Shown: positions 48,481 to 58,013, counted from the stretch's first letter. The stretch: 64,000 nt of DNA from Lacrimispora sphenoides (GCF_900105215.1 NZ_FOIP01000001.1:1820001-1884000), one strand, 5' to 3'. A program made the numbers and translations. The notes: generated by a model not told the origin, from the letters alone.

Positions 48481-49827
48481 ATGAAGTTTGCGGGGAGAAT
48501 ACTGAAGTATTACAGCAGAGTAATTGCCGAATGCATACCTTTGTTTGTGACAGCTGGGCTGCTGTCAGTCATATCGGCAGTGATATTCCAGAATAAATAC
48601 CTGCCTGAAATGTCCAATATTTTATCTTTTCTGGTAATTCCGGTATTTATGGGATACAAAGCAGGCACAATGTGCGGCGGGGATGTCGGCGGTTTAGCCG
48701 GTACCCTTGCCGCTTCTGCTGTTGTCATGGCAGAACCTGCTTCTGCCATGATTTTGTCTGCCATAGCAGGCAGCATTGCCGGTTTTTTATCCCGAAAGGG
48801 TCTGGACCGGATCAAGCACCGGATTCCGGCAGGGTTTGAGATGCTCTTTAGCAACCTATATATATCAGGGCTTGGTTTATTAGCCGGAGCACTTACCCAT
48901 TACACGCTGGTACCAGTGGCTGCATGGCTGCTCACCTTTCTGGGAAACGGCTTATCACTAATGATCGCAAAGGGAGTCATCCCTTTCATCAGCTTTGTGG
49001 TAGAACCATTAAAAATCATTTTCTTTAATAACTGGATCAATCACGGCTTTTTCCTTCCCCTGGGATTGGAGCAGATGAAAACGCAGGGAAGCTCCATCTT
49101 ATTTCTCTTAGAGACCAATCCTGGTCCAGGATTTGGAATTCTCCTTGCTTATGCCCTGGTATACCGGAATATGAGAAAGCAAATGCTTTCCAGCCTTATT
49201 ATTCAGTCCCTGGGCGGCATCCATGAGGTTTACTTTCCTTATGTGCTGTCAGATATCCGGTTATTAGCTGCTGCCATAGCCGGCAGCATTGCGGGAAATT
49301 ACTGTTTCATGGTCACCGGAAGCGGGCTTCTGGGACCGGCTTCTCCCGGAAGTATCATCACGATCATGATTATGGCAGACAAAAAGCATTGGCTTGGAAT
49401 CCTTATGGGGATATTTGTATCTGCCGGGGTGACTTGCCTCCTGTCCTGCCTGATTATGTCTGGAAAGAAACTAAAAACTATTGCTGAAGAAGAAATACTA
49501 CAGAAAGATGAAGGGATGCCAATGAAGAAAATGGAACATGCCAAAATCTATTTTGTTTGCGATGTTGGCATGGGCTCCAGTGCCATGGCCAGCGCGCTGT
49601 TTAAGAAAAGGCTGAAGTTAGAAGGCTTAACAGGTATTGAAGTGTTTCATGTATCGGCTGACCGCATTCCGCCTGACGCGGATGCGATTGTATGCCAAAA
49701 GGATTTTGCCCGTTCCCTGTCAGGGATTGATAAACCATGCTTTACAGTCAATAATCTCACGGATATGTCTGGCTATAGGGAACTCCTGAACTGGTTAATG
49801 GGAGGTGGAGAAGATGGCAGTTCATGA
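48481..49827 (+). CDS. second PTS mannitol-type EIICB component
   Basis: A 448-residue paralogue of MtlA. The EIIC segment has GGIHEVYFPY and the EIIB segment FVCDVGMGSSAMA with its Cys. Sequence is clearly divergent from the first copy, so the substrate may be a different polyol. It overlaps mtlR by 14 bp and would be translated with it. Weak promoter evidence (TATAAT 48278-48283) and the repeat element lie upstream. One EIIA gene would have to serve both permeases. Confidence 0.85.
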   Translation: MKFAGRILKYYSRVIAECIPLFVTAGLLSVISAVIFQNKYLPEMSNILSFLVIPVFMGYKAGTMCGGDVGGLAGTLAASAVVMAEPASAMILSAIAGSIAGFLSRKGLDRIKHRIPAGFEMLFSNLYISGLGLLAGALTHYTLVPVAAWLLTFLGNGLSLMIAKGVIPFISFVVEPLKIIFFNNWINHGFFLPLGLEQMKTQGSSILFLLETNPGPGFGILLAYALVYRNMRKQMLSSLIIQSLGGIHEVYFPYVLSDIRLLAAAIAGSIAGNYCFMVTGSGLLGPASPGSIITIMIMADKKHWLGILMGIFVSAGVTCLLSCLIMSGKKLKTIAEEEILQKDEGMPMKKMEHAKIYFVCDVGMGSSAMASALFKKRLKLEGLTGIEVFHVSADRIPPDADAIVCQKDFARSLSGIDKPCFTVNNLTDMSGYRELLNWLMGGGEDGSS

Positions 49828-51919
49828 TTTTACACCCAGGATGCAGCAGATCGTCCTGGCTCTTCTTAATGAGGACGGGCCAGTTCCCGTTAAGCAGCTC
49901 GCGGATCAGATCCATATCAGCAAAAGAACGGTACAAAGGGAGCTGGAGTATATTCCCAGAGTGTTAAAAAAATACGGGCTCACCTTTTGCTCAAAAACGG
50001 GAACCGGCATATGGCTGGAGGGAGATAAAGATCAGATGGAAGCCCTAAAGGCTGAACTGGAAGAGGATGATGCTCTTGATGTTTCTGACCGGATTGAACG
50101 TCAGAAGCGCCTTACCCTGGAGATTCTAAAGGATAAGACCTTAAAAAAGCTATATTACTACAGTGATTTATTTGGAGTCAGCGAAGCCACTGTCAGTTCG
50201 GATTTAGAGGTGGTAAAAGAGTGGTTTCACAAATATCATCTGGAGATAAAGAGAAAACCTGGATATGGTGTGTTTATTGAGGGCAGCGAACGGGATTTCC
50301 GCCGTGCCCTGCGCGTGTTTATTGATGAAAACATCCATACAGAGATCATACAGGAGATGTATGAAGACAGGAACCAGTCTGTATTAAATGTGATTCAGAA
50401 TAAAAGTGAGCGTAATATTTACCGGATCTTGGATGACGATATTGTAAAAAGGGTAACAGCCTGCATCTTAAGAATCCGGGATAAACGCATTCTGAATTTA
50501 ACCCAGGATTCCTACCTTGGGCTGGTGATCCATGTGGCAATTGCTGTGAACCGGATCCGAAGGCAGGAGATCATTGAGGAAAACCCCCTCATGACGGACA
50601 GTTTGCAAAATGATCAGGATTATGATCTGGCAAAGAGAATCACCCAATCCCTGGAAGCTGAATTTAAGATTCAGATCCCGGAAATTGAGTGTGCCTATAT
50701 TTGTCTGCATATTAAAGGTTCCAAAATCCAGCAGCTGAATATAGATGAGAAGTCAAGAAGTGAAATAGAGGAATCCAGAGAACTGTGGGATGTGGTCAAT
50801 GAGATGATCGACTGCTATGACGACAGCATTGCCTATCTGCTAAAGCAGGATGAGGAATTTGTAATCCAGGGCTTGATTGCCCATCTTAAACCGACTCTGG
50901 TCCGCTTAACCAATGGCATGAAGATCCAGAATCCCTTGCTGGAACAGATTAAGCAGGATTATCCGGTCATATTTGAACGGTGCAGAACCGTTGCAAAGGT
51001 GATCGAAGGGCGGTATGGATATGAAGTGCCGGAATCAGAGATTGGGTTTCTTGCCATTCATTTCGGTGCGGCAGAGGTTCGGATGGAAAGCAGGAAGGAA
51101 AGCCGGAGAAAGGTGAATATAGGGATCGTCTGCGCCAGCGGGATCGGGATCTCACGGCTTATGTCTTGCAAGGTTGCCAGGGATTTTGCAGACAGGGTGG
51201 AGTTATCGGTCTATGGAATGACGGATCTGTCTCCTTACGTGCTGAGCAAGACGGATTTCTTTGTATCCACCATACCCATTAAGGAGGAGGCTGATATCCT
51301 GTATGTAAGCCCCCTGCTTCCTGCTGAGGATATGGAGCAGATCGCAGGAAAGGTGCGCCGGTGTGAATTTATGCCTAAAAAACAGGATAATAAGGAGTTC
51401 ACCATTCAATTAGACCAGGTGAATTTTATTGCCGTTCAGATAAAAAATGTCATTCGACTTATGGAATACCAGAGGGTAAATAATGGGATCACCTTTGAGG
51501 AACTGCTGATTGCTGTCAGCGAGAAGCTGGCTGCCTATCCGGAACGGCAGAGCATCATTCAAGAGGATTTAATGAGGAGAGAACGGCTGTGCAGCCAAAT
51601 ATTTCCGGACTTAAGCTTTGCCCTGCTTCATGCCAGGACGGAAGGAGTGGTAAAGCCGGTGTTTTCGGTGTGCCAGACAAAGGATGGAGAGCCATTCAGC
51701 GACCCTTATTTTAAGGGAGTATGTGTTGTCTTAATTATGCTGGTGCCAAAGGATGATCATGAAGTGGAAAACAGCGATATTCTGGGCGTGTTAAGCGAGC
51801 GGCTGATCGAGGAGGAAGAGTTCTTAGAAGCGGTGAGACATGGAGGAAAAGAGGAGATCAGAGCCTTGGTATCCCAGTATTTAAACCAATATTTCAAACA
51901 GTATCTGGATAAGATATAA
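49814..51919 (+). CDS. mtlR: MtlR/BglG-type PRD transcriptional activator
   Basis: A 701-residue regulator. Domains in order: helix-turn-helix (residues 1-70, ISKRTVQRELEYI), second DNA-binding segment (about 100-160), PRD1 (about 190-290), PRD2 (about 300-405), an EIIB-like domain (about 415-500, IVCASGIGISRL with Cys) and a EIIA-like domain (about 550-700, LLHARTEGV with His). Phosphorylation by the PTS would adjust activity to hexitol supply. ATG 49814 has GGAGGT upstream and overlaps the EIICB gene. Confidence 0.92.
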   Translation: MAVHDFTPRMQQIVLALLNEDGPVPVKQLADQIHISKRTVQRELEYIPRVLKKYGLTFCSKTGTGIWLEGDKDQMEALKAELEEDDALDVSDRIERQKRLTLEILKDKTLKKLYYYSDLFGVSEATVSSDLEVVKEWFHKYHLEIKRKPGYGVFIEGSERDFRRALRVFIDENIHTEIIQEMYEDRNQSVLNVIQNKSERNIYRILDDDIVKRVTACILRIRDKRILNLTQDSYLGLVIHVAIAVNRIRRQEIIEENPLMTDSLQNDQDYDLAKRITQSLEAEFKIQIPEIECAYICLHIKGSKIQQLNIDEKSRSEIEESRELWDVVNEMIDCYDDSIAYLLKQDEEFVIQGLIAHLKPTLVRLTNGMKIQNPLLEQIKQDYPVIFERCRTVAKVIEGRYGYEVPESEIGFLAIHFGAAEVRMESRKESRRKVNIGIVCASGIGISRLMSCKVARDFADRVELSVYGMTDLSPYVLSKTDFFVSTIPIKEEADILYVSPLLPAEDMEQIAGKVRRCEFMPKKQDNKEFTIQLDQVNFIAVQIKNVIRLMEYQRVNNGITFEELLIAVSEKLAAYPERQSIIQEDLMRRERLCSQIFPDLSFALLHARTEGVVKPVFSVCQTKDGEPFSDPYFKGVCVVLIMLVPKDDHEVENSDILGVLSERLIEEEEFLEAVRHGGKEEIRALVSQYLNQYFKQYLDKI

Positions 51920-51934
51920 TATAAAAGCAAGGTG

Positions 51935-51964
51935 AAAGCCGGGCCCAAAAGGGTCCGGCTTTTT
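51935..51964 (+). terminator. Terminator after mtlR
   Basis: AAAGCCGGGCCC and GGGTCCGGCTTT pair around AAAA and are followed by TTTT. It separates mtlR from the EIIA operon. Confidence 0.85.
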
Positions 51965-51978
51965 CTGTTGATTTCAGA

Positions 51979-52049
51979 TTTGGCGTTATCAGATGGCGCC
52001 AAAAGCCATTTTGTTTTCATTGAAAAGGAGGAGATATCACCCCTATAAT
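51979..52049 (+). promoter_or_regulatory. EIIA-fruK-dehydrogenase promoter with MtlR-type operator
   Basis: TTTGGC...GCCAAA (51979-52003) is followed after 16 bp by TTGAAA (52020-52025) and after 18 bp by TATAAT (52044-52049). The promoter parts and spacing match 46684-46753 exactly apart from a 1-bp longer operator centre. Confidence 0.75.
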
Positions 52050-52083
52050 TTAGTTAGAAAGTTAACACAGGAGGGCAAGAAAC

Positions 52084-52554
52084 GTGTTTGGCTACGGGAA
52101 AAAGAATGTAGAGAAGAGTGCAGAGCTTCTGGAACTTGGGAATATCCGTTTAAATTGTAAACCCGGGGAAAAGGAGGCGGTAATAAGGGAGGTAGGGCAG
52201 CTGCTTTATCAGTGCGGCTGTGTAGAAGAATCCTACATAGAAGCAATGCTTCAGCGTGAACTGACGTTTTCCACAAATATCGGCAATGGAATTGCACTTC
52301 CCCATGGCGTAGAGGCAGCTAAAAAATCGGTTAAGCACTCCGGCATTGCAGTTATGGTATTCCCTGAGGGAACAGACTGGGGGGGAGAAATGGTAAAACT
52401 GGTCATAGGGATTGCAGGGGCAGGAGAGGAGCATTTGGAAATACTCTCAATCATCGCAGACTGCCTGGCCGATCCGGCCGATGTGGAACGGATCACCGGG
52501 TGCAGTGCAGAAGAAATCCATACCATGTTTACAGGAAAGAGGTGTCCGCAATGA
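52084..52554 (+). CDS. mtlF: PTS mannitol-type EIIA component
   Basis: A 156-residue EIIA protein of the fructose/mannitol class. The phosphorylated His lies in IALPHGVE (about residue 80). It starts at GTG 52084 after AGGAGG. It would carry phosphate from HPr to one or both EIICB proteins. A 4-bp overlap (ATGA) couples it to the kinase gene. Confidence 0.92.
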   Translation: MFGYGKKNVEKSAELLELGNIRLNCKPGEKEAVIREVGQLLYQCGCVEESYIEAMLQRELTFSTNIGNGIALPHGVEAAKKSVKHSGIAVMVFPEGTDWGGEMVKLVIGIAGAGEEHLEILSIIADCLADPADVERITGCSAEEIHTMFTGKRCPQ

Positions 52555-53486
52555 TCGTTACAGTCACGATGAATCCGGCCATTGATAAAACCGTAGATAT
52601 TGACCGGTTTGAACGGGGAGATTTAAACAGAATAAAACGTGTGGAGTTAGATGCCGGAGGAAAAGGCATCAATGTTTCCAAGACCATTAAGGAATTAGGC
52701 GGTGAAAGCATTGCCATGGGGTTTTTAGGAGGAACCAGCGGCACCATCATTAAACATGTGCTGGCTGACCAAGGCATTCAGACAGATTTCGTTGAAGTAA
52801 AAGGGGAGACGAGAACGAATCTGAAGGTGGTGGAGGAAAATGGAGAAGTAACAGAGCTTAATGAACCTGGACCTGAGGTGTCAAAAGAGCAGTTAGAAGA
52901 TCTTCTGGAAAGACTGAATGGTTATGCAGGCCCTGATACGCTGTTTGTACTTGCAGGAAGCATACCGGCAGGCATACCAACGGATATATACCGGAGGATC
53001 ACGGAAGAGGTTCACCGGAAAGGAGCAAAGGTGCTGCTGGATGCAGATGGCCCGCTGTTTGCCGAATCCTTAAAAGCAGCACCGGATATGCTAAAGCCTA
53101 ACCGTTCCGAGCTGGAGCGTTATTATCAGATGGATTACCGAGCATCGGAACAGGAGCTGGTTTCCATGGGAGAAAAGCTGCTGGACCATGGAACCGGTAT
53201 GGTAGCGATTTCCCTTGGTCAGATGGGCGCTTTATTTTTAACAGGGGATAAACGGTACCGGTGCCCCGGGCTTCGCGTGAAAGCCCATTCAACCGTGGGA
53301 GCCGGAGATGCCCTGGTAGGGGCCATGGCTTACGCCTGGAATGAGAAGCTCCCCCTTGAAACTTGCATCAGATTATGCATGGGAGCCTCGGCAGGTGCGG
53401 TTACAAGTATAGGGACTAAGCCGCCTAAGCGCAGTCTGGTAGATGAACTGATGCCGCAGGCTGAATTGCTGGAAATCCTGAAGTAA
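52551..53486 (+). CDS. fruK: 1-phosphofructokinase-type kinase
   Basis: A 311-residue PfkB-family kinase. The substrate motif GGKGINVSK lies near residue 37 and the ATP/anion-hole motif VGAGDALVGA near 248. This is the FruK/LacC group: fructose 1-phosphate or a related ketose phosphate goes to the bisphosphate. There is no fructose PTS next to it; it lies between EIIA and a polyol-phosphate dehydrogenase, which implies that the pathway yields a ketose 1-phosphate. The true start is ATG 52551, overlapping EIIA. Confidence 0.88.
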   Translation: MIVTVTMNPAIDKTVDIDRFERGDLNRIKRVELDAGGKGINVSKTIKELGGESIAMGFLGGTSGTIIKHVLADQGIQTDFVEVKGETRTNLKVVEENGEVTELNEPGPEVSKEQLEDLLERLNGYAGPDTLFVLAGSIPAGIPTDIYRRITEEVHRKGAKVLLDADGPLFAESLKAAPDMLKPNRSELERYYQMDYRASEQELVSMGEKLLDHGTGMVAISLGQMGALFLTGDKRYRCPGLRVKAHSTVGAGDALVGAMAYAWNEKLPLETCIRLCMGASAGAVTSIGTKPPKRSLVDELMPQAELLEILK

Positions 53487-53515
53487 ATTGATAAATAAGG
53501 TTGGAGGATAGAAAT

Positions 53516-54790
53516 ATGAAAACAAAAGCAGTAAGAATGTATGGCACAGATGACTTAAGGTTGGAAGAGTTTGAACTTCCGCAGATTGCTGAAAATGAGA
53601 TTCTTGTAAAAATCATGAGTGACAGCATCTGCATGTCTACTTATAAACTGGTAAAACAGGGGAAAAAGCATAAAAGAGCTCCCCAGAATATAGATACCAA
53701 TCCGGTGATTGTTGGTCATGAATGCTCAGGGCTGATTGTAGAAGTGGGAAAGAAGTGGCAGGAACAGTTTCGGCCGGGACAAAAGTTTTCACTGCAGCCT
53801 GCTTTAAATTACATGGGAAAACTGGATTCGCCGGGATATTCTTATGAATTCTGCGGAGGCGCCTGTACATACTGCATCATGCCAAACGAGGTTATGGAAC
53901 TGGGCTGCCTGCTGGACTACACGGGAGATAGTTTTTTTGAGGCATCTTTGGGGGAACCAATGAGCTGTATCATAGGCGGATTTCATGCCAACTATCATAC
54001 CAACAAACGGAATTATGATCATGCCATGGGGACCAAAGCGGATGGAAGTATCCTGATCATGGGAGGCTGCGGACCGATGGGTCTGGGAGCGGTCAGCTAT
54101 GGCCTTCAATTTGAAAATAAGCCGAAGAGGATAGTCGTTACGGATATCAGCGATGAGCGGATCGCCCGGGCCAGGGAAGTGATTTCAGAAGAATCCGCAA
54201 AGGAGAGAGGGATCGAACTGCTTTATGTAAATACCGATAAGATGGAGGATCCCATTTCTGATTTATTGGCTATTACAGGCGGCCAGGGCTACGATGACGT
54301 GTTTGTATATGTTCCTGTGAAAGAGGTTGCAGAGATGGGAGATAAGCTTCTGGCCTTTGACGGCTGTATGAACTTCTTTGCCGGTCCATCAGACAGCCAG
54401 TTTAAGGCAGAAATCAATCTTTATAACTGCCACTATACAAGTACTCATATCATGGGAACCACCGGCGGTAATACGGCTGATCTGATTGAGGCCAATAAGC
54501 TCTCGGCAGAAGGAGCCATAGAAGCGGCAGTTATGGTCACCCATGTAGGAGGGATTGACAGCATTGCAGAAGCAACGAAGAATCTGCCTTCCATTCCTGG
54601 TGGAAAGAAGCTTGCCTATACACAATTTGATATGCCTTTGACAGCCATTGAAGACTTTGAAGTGCTGGGCAGCACTGATCCGCTGTTTAAGAAACTAAGC
54701 GATTCCTGTAAGGCGCACAAGGGATTATGGAATGGGGAAGCAGAAAAGATTCTATTTGATCATTTTGGAATAGATCCAAAGGAATTGTAA
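53516..54790 (+). CDS. zinc-dependent polyol-phosphate dehydrogenase, L-sorbose-1-phosphate reductase-like
   Basis: A 424-residue medium-chain zinc dehydrogenase. The N-terminal lobe has the catalytic-zinc Cys (SICMS), GHECSG with His and Glu ligands, and a Rossmann motif (GGCGPMGLGA) near residue 185. The N-terminus (KAVRMYGTDDLRLEEFELP) and the GYSYEFCGGACTYCIMPNEVME region resemble SorE, which interconverts sorbose 1-phosphate and glucitol 6-phosphate. Here it would oxidise the PTS-made hexitol phosphate next to the phosphorylated carbon, giving a ketose 1-phosphate for FruK. No MtlD is present nearby. The exact hexitol is inferred. Confidence 0.8.
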   Translation: MKTKAVRMYGTDDLRLEEFELPQIAENEILVKIMSDSICMSTYKLVKQGKKHKRAPQNIDTNPVIVGHECSGLIVEVGKKWQEQFRPGQKFSLQPALNYMGKLDSPGYSYEFCGGACTYCIMPNEVMELGCLLDYTGDSFFEASLGEPMSCIIGGFHANYHTNKRNYDHAMGTKADGSILIMGGCGPMGLGAVSYGLQFENKPKRIVVTDISDERIARAREVISEESAKERGIELLYVNTDKMEDPISDLLAITGGQGYDDVFVYVPVKEVAEMGDKLLAFDGCMNFFAGPSDSQFKAEINLYNCHYTSTHIMGTTGGNTADLIEANKLSAEGAIEAAVMVTHVGGIDSIAEATKNLPSIPGGKKLAYTQFDMPLTAIEDFEVLGSTDPLFKKLSDSCKAHKGLWNGEAEKILFDHFGIDPKEL

Positions 54791-54817
54791 ATTTTAAATA
54801 AAGATTAAAGATCTTGT

Positions 54818-54858
54818 ATGCTGTATCCTTCCATTTATAGGAGGGATACAGCATTTTT
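54818..54858 (+). terminator. Terminator of the EIIA-fruK-dehydrogenase operon
   Basis: ATGCTGTATCC pairs with GGATACAGCAT, followed by TTTTTA. Confidence 0.85.
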
Positions 54859-55069
54859 AATCAGCTGTAAGGAAATGGCAGGATTAGAGTTTCCCTTTTT
54901 TAATCGCCCGGATGTCTTTGTTTCCTGGTAAATTTCGGGAATTATGCAATAATGCCGTAAATTTTAGAATTGTTTTATAAATTCTCTTGTCCATGTGTGT
55001 TATAATACCCTAAGAAATATTAATTTTTCGTTATAAATAAAGTTTCAGAGCATGGGAGAGACGAGAATA

Positions 55070-56566
55070 GTGAAATTAAGATTGAGAACCCGTCTTGTTG
55101 TAGCATTTTTGATTATAACGGTGATCCCTCTGATCCTGATCTTTGCAGTGGTGGCAGGGCTTGGCAATTACCAGATGAAGGCGTTCCGCAAAGCCTATGA
55201 TATAACGGAACAGATCGATCTTCTGTCAAGCAATTCCCTGCAGTTATTTAACCGCCTGACCCGGTCGGAACAAAAGGAAATCGGCCAGATCTTACAAAGT
55301 GACCCAGGGCAGTTTCAGGATGCGGATTTTTTGGAAAAGCTTAATGAGAATCTGGCAACAAAGTATGCCTATATGATCGTCCGAAAGGGAGATTCCCTGA
55401 TTTTTGACGGGAACAGCCATATCACCCAGGGCTTTTATGACCAGCTTCCCAAATATGAGGAAATAGACAGTAACGTTGACGGTGCTATTTATCTGGATGG
55501 GGAGACACAGCATCTGGTAAAGCAGATGGATTTTATGTATCCTGATGGGAACAAGGGGAGCGTATTCATTGTTTCCAATGTGAATGGTCTTCTTCCAGAG
55601 ATCAAGGTCATGATGGCGGAAATGCTGACGGCCATCATTATGATCATCGTATTTACTGATGCGATCCTTATGATGTGGGTATACCGGTCTGTGGTAAGTC
55701 CCCTGGGAAGGCTTCAAACAGCCACCAAGAATATACGGGATGGAAATCTGGATTTCTCTCTTGAGGTGGAGAATGACGATGAGATCGGACAGCTTTGCCA
55801 GGACTTTGAGGAGATGAGGATCCGCCTTAAGGAATCTGCAGCAGAAAAGGTGGAGTATGATAAGGAAAACAAGGAGCTGATCAGCAATATTTCCCATGAT
55901 CTAAAGACTCCCATTACTGCCATTAAGGGGTATGTGGAGGGAATCATGGATGGGGTTGCTTCCTCCCCGGAAAAACTGGACCGTTATATCCGGACCATCT
56001 ACAACAAGGCCAATGACATGGATAAGCTGATTGATGAATTGACCTTTTATTCAAAAATTGACACCAATAAAATCCCTTATACCTTTTCCAAGATCAATGT
56101 GGCCGGCTATTTCAGAGACTGCGTCGATGAAGTGGGACTTGAGATGGAAGACCGCAGCATTGAACTGGGATATTTTAATTATGTGGATGAGGATGTGATG
56201 GTCATCGCAGACGCAGAGCAGCTGCGCCGGGTCATTAATAATATTGTCAGCAATTCTGTAAAATATATGGACAAGAGGAGCGGGATCATCAACATCCGGA
56301 TTAAGGATGTGGGAGACTTTATCCAGGTGGAAATTGAGGACAACGGTAAAGGTATTCCGGCAAAGGATCTGCCCAGTATTTTTGACCGGTTTTACCGCAC
56401 TGATTCATCCAGGAATTCCTCTCAGGGCGGAAGCGGAATCGGTCTGTCCATTGTTAAAAAGATCATTGAGGATCATGGAGGCCGGATCTGGGCTACCAGC
56501 AAGGAAGGCATTGGAACGGAGATACATTTTGTTTTGAGAAAATACCAGGAGGTCATACAGGAATGA
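55070..56566 (+). CDS. sensor histidine kinase
   Basis: A 498-residue membrane kinase. Helix 1 (residues 8-30), an extracellular sensor of about 140 residues and helix 2 (about 185-210) are followed by HAMP, HisKA with ISNISHDLKTP (phospho-His) and HATPase with NSVKYMD, DNGKGIP and GSGIGL. GTG 55070 with GGGAGAG upstream is preferred; ATG 55052 is in frame but poorly preceded. It is translationally coupled to the response regulator by a 4-bp overlap. The stimulus is unknown. Confidence 0.93.
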   Translation: MKLRLRTRLVVAFLIITVIPLILIFAVVAGLGNYQMKAFRKAYDITEQIDLLSSNSLQLFNRLTRSEQKEIGQILQSDPGQFQDADFLEKLNENLATKYAYMIVRKGDSLIFDGNSHITQGFYDQLPKYEEIDSNVDGAIYLDGETQHLVKQMDFMYPDGNKGSVFIVSNVNGLLPEIKVMMAEMLTAIIMIIVFTDAILMMWVYRSVVSPLGRLQTATKNIRDGNLDFSLEVENDDEIGQLCQDFEEMRIRLKESAAEKVEYDKENKELISNISHDLKTPITAIKGYVEGIMDGVASSPEKLDRYIRTIYNKANDMDKLIDELTFYSKIDTNKIPYTFSKINVAGYFRDCVDEVGLEMEDRSIELGYFNYVDEDVMVIADAEQLRRVINNIVSNSVKYMDKRSGIINIRIKDVGDFIQVEIEDNGKGIPAKDLPSIFDRFYRTDSSRNSSQGGSGIGLSIVKKIIEDHGGRIWATSKEGIGTEIHFVLRKYQEVIQE

Positions 56567-57252
56567 GCAGAATTCTGATAGTAGAAGATGAAGAAAGCAT
56601 TGCAGAGCTGGAGAAAGATTATCTGGAGCTGAGCGGATTTGAGGTTGAGATTGAGAATAACGGAGAAGCAGGACTTCATAAGGCCCTTCATGAGGACTTT
56701 GATCTGCTGATCCTGGATCTGATGCTGCCGGGAGTGGATGGCTTTGAAATATGCAGAAAGGTCAGAGAAGTAAAAAACACCCCGATCATCATGGTTTCCG
56801 CTAAAAAAGAGGACATTGATAAAATCCGGGGCCTGGGGCTGGGAGCCGATGACTACATCACAAAACCCTTTAGCCCAAGTGAGATGGTTGCCCGTGTAAA
56901 AGCCCATCTGGCCCGTTATGAAAGGCTGATCGGAAGCGGAGTGCCGGACAACGAGATCGTTGAAATCCGGGGCCTTAAAGTCGATAAGACAGCCAGACGG
57001 GTATGGATCAATGGAGAGGAAAAGAATTTTACCACAAAGGAATTTGACTTATTAACCTTCCTTGCCCAGAATCCAAACCATGTATTTACGAAGGAAGAAC
57101 TGTTTAATAAAATATGGGATATGGAATCCATCGGTGATATCGCTACAGTTACCGTCCACATCAAAAAGATCAGGGAAAAAATCGAATTCAATACGGCTAA
57201 GCCCCAGTATATCGAGACGATCTGGGGAGTCGGTTACCGGTTTAAGGTATAA
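56563..57252 (+). CDS. OmpR-family response regulator
   Basis: A 229-residue regulator: receiver domain (residues 1-115; phospho-Asp in LLILDLMLPGVDG, Lys in YITKPF) and a winged-helix DNA-binding domain (about 130-229; FTTKEFDLLTFLAQNP, VTVHIKKIREKI). It is the cognate partner of the kinase at 55070. Confidence 0.96.
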   Translation: MSRILIVEDEESIAELEKDYLELSGFEVEIENNGEAGLHKALHEDFDLLILDLMLPGVDGFEICRKVREVKNTPIIMVSAKKEDIDKIRGLGLGADDYITKPFSPSEMVARVKAHLARYERLIGSGVPDNEIVEIRGLKVDKTARRVWINGEEKNFTTKEFDLLTFLAQNPNHVFTKEELFNKIWDMESIGDIATVTVHIKKIREKIEFNTAKPQYIETIWGVGYRFKV

Positions 57253-57254
57253 AA

Positions 57255-58013
57255 ATGAAGGAAAAATTATACGAGATACCTTTAAATGATGCCATAGATG
57301 CAGACGAAGAGTGCCTGTTCTGCTTTCTTGAGAAAAAAGCGGAACAGGAGCTTATGGATTTTGTATTAGGTTCCTGCGCTTCCTATATGGAAAGCGATAC
57401 GAGAGAAGCCACAGACCGGTCAGGCTTTTGCCGGATCCATCAAAAGAAAATGTTTGATTACGGCAATGCCCTGGGAAATGGCTGGATCTTAAAAACCTAT
57501 TATAAGAAACTGATAAAGGAAATGAAGGAAGAATTTAAGGAGTATGCTCCCGGAAAAACCTCCTTAAAGGACCGCCTTACGGGAAAGACAGGAAACGGAA
57601 ATTCCATGGCTGCCTGGATCGAGGGGAAGGAAAAGACCTGCTATATCTGCGACCGGTTTTCTGAAAGCTATGAACGGTATGTGGCAACCTTTTTCCACCT
57701 TTATAAAAAGGATTCTGTTTTTCGGGAAAAGCTTGAAAAAAGCAAGGGATTCTGCCTTCACCACTTTGCAGATCTGTGCAGCGGAGCGGATAAATATTTA
57801 AATGACAAGGAGCGGAAGGAATTTTATCCTGTCATTTTTCAGATCATGGAACAAAATATGGAGCGGATATCCGGTGATGTCGACTGGTTCATTGAGAAAT
57901 TTGATTATTTAAACAAGGATGCGGATTGGAAGCAGTCAAAGGACGCCGTTCAGCGTGGGATGCAAAAACTGCGGGGCGGATACCCGGCAGATCCTGCCTA
58001 TAAGCAGCGGTAA
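57255..58013 (+). CDS. DUF6062-family protein
   Basis: A 252-residue protein of unknown function that begins 2 bp after the response regulator stop. It carries paired Cys/His motifs: CLFC (about residue 16), FCRIHQKK (about 57), CYIC (about 129) and FCLHHF (about 167). The repeated CxxC...CxxH layout suggests metal binding. The family is common in Lachnospiraceae. Being third in a two-component operon, it may modulate or be an output of that signal. Confidence 0.8.
   Translation: MKEKLYEIPLNDAIDADEECLFCFLEKKAEQELMDFVLGSCASYMESDTREATDRSGFCRIHQKKMFDYGNALGNGWILKTYYKKLIKEMKEEFKEYAPGKTSLKDRLTGKTGNGNSMAAWIEGKEKTCYICDRFSESYERYVATFFHLYKKDSVFREKLEKSKGFCLHHFADLCSGADKYLNDKERKEFYPVIFQIMEQNMERISGDVDWFIEKFDYLNKDADWKQSKDAVQRGMQKLRGGYPADPAYKQR

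Noticed and set aside
55052..55070. Upstream ATG of the histidine kinase
   Set aside because: It lacks a good ribosome binding site; GTG 55070 has GGGAGAG and gives the normal short cytoplasmic N-terminus. It cannot be fully excluded.
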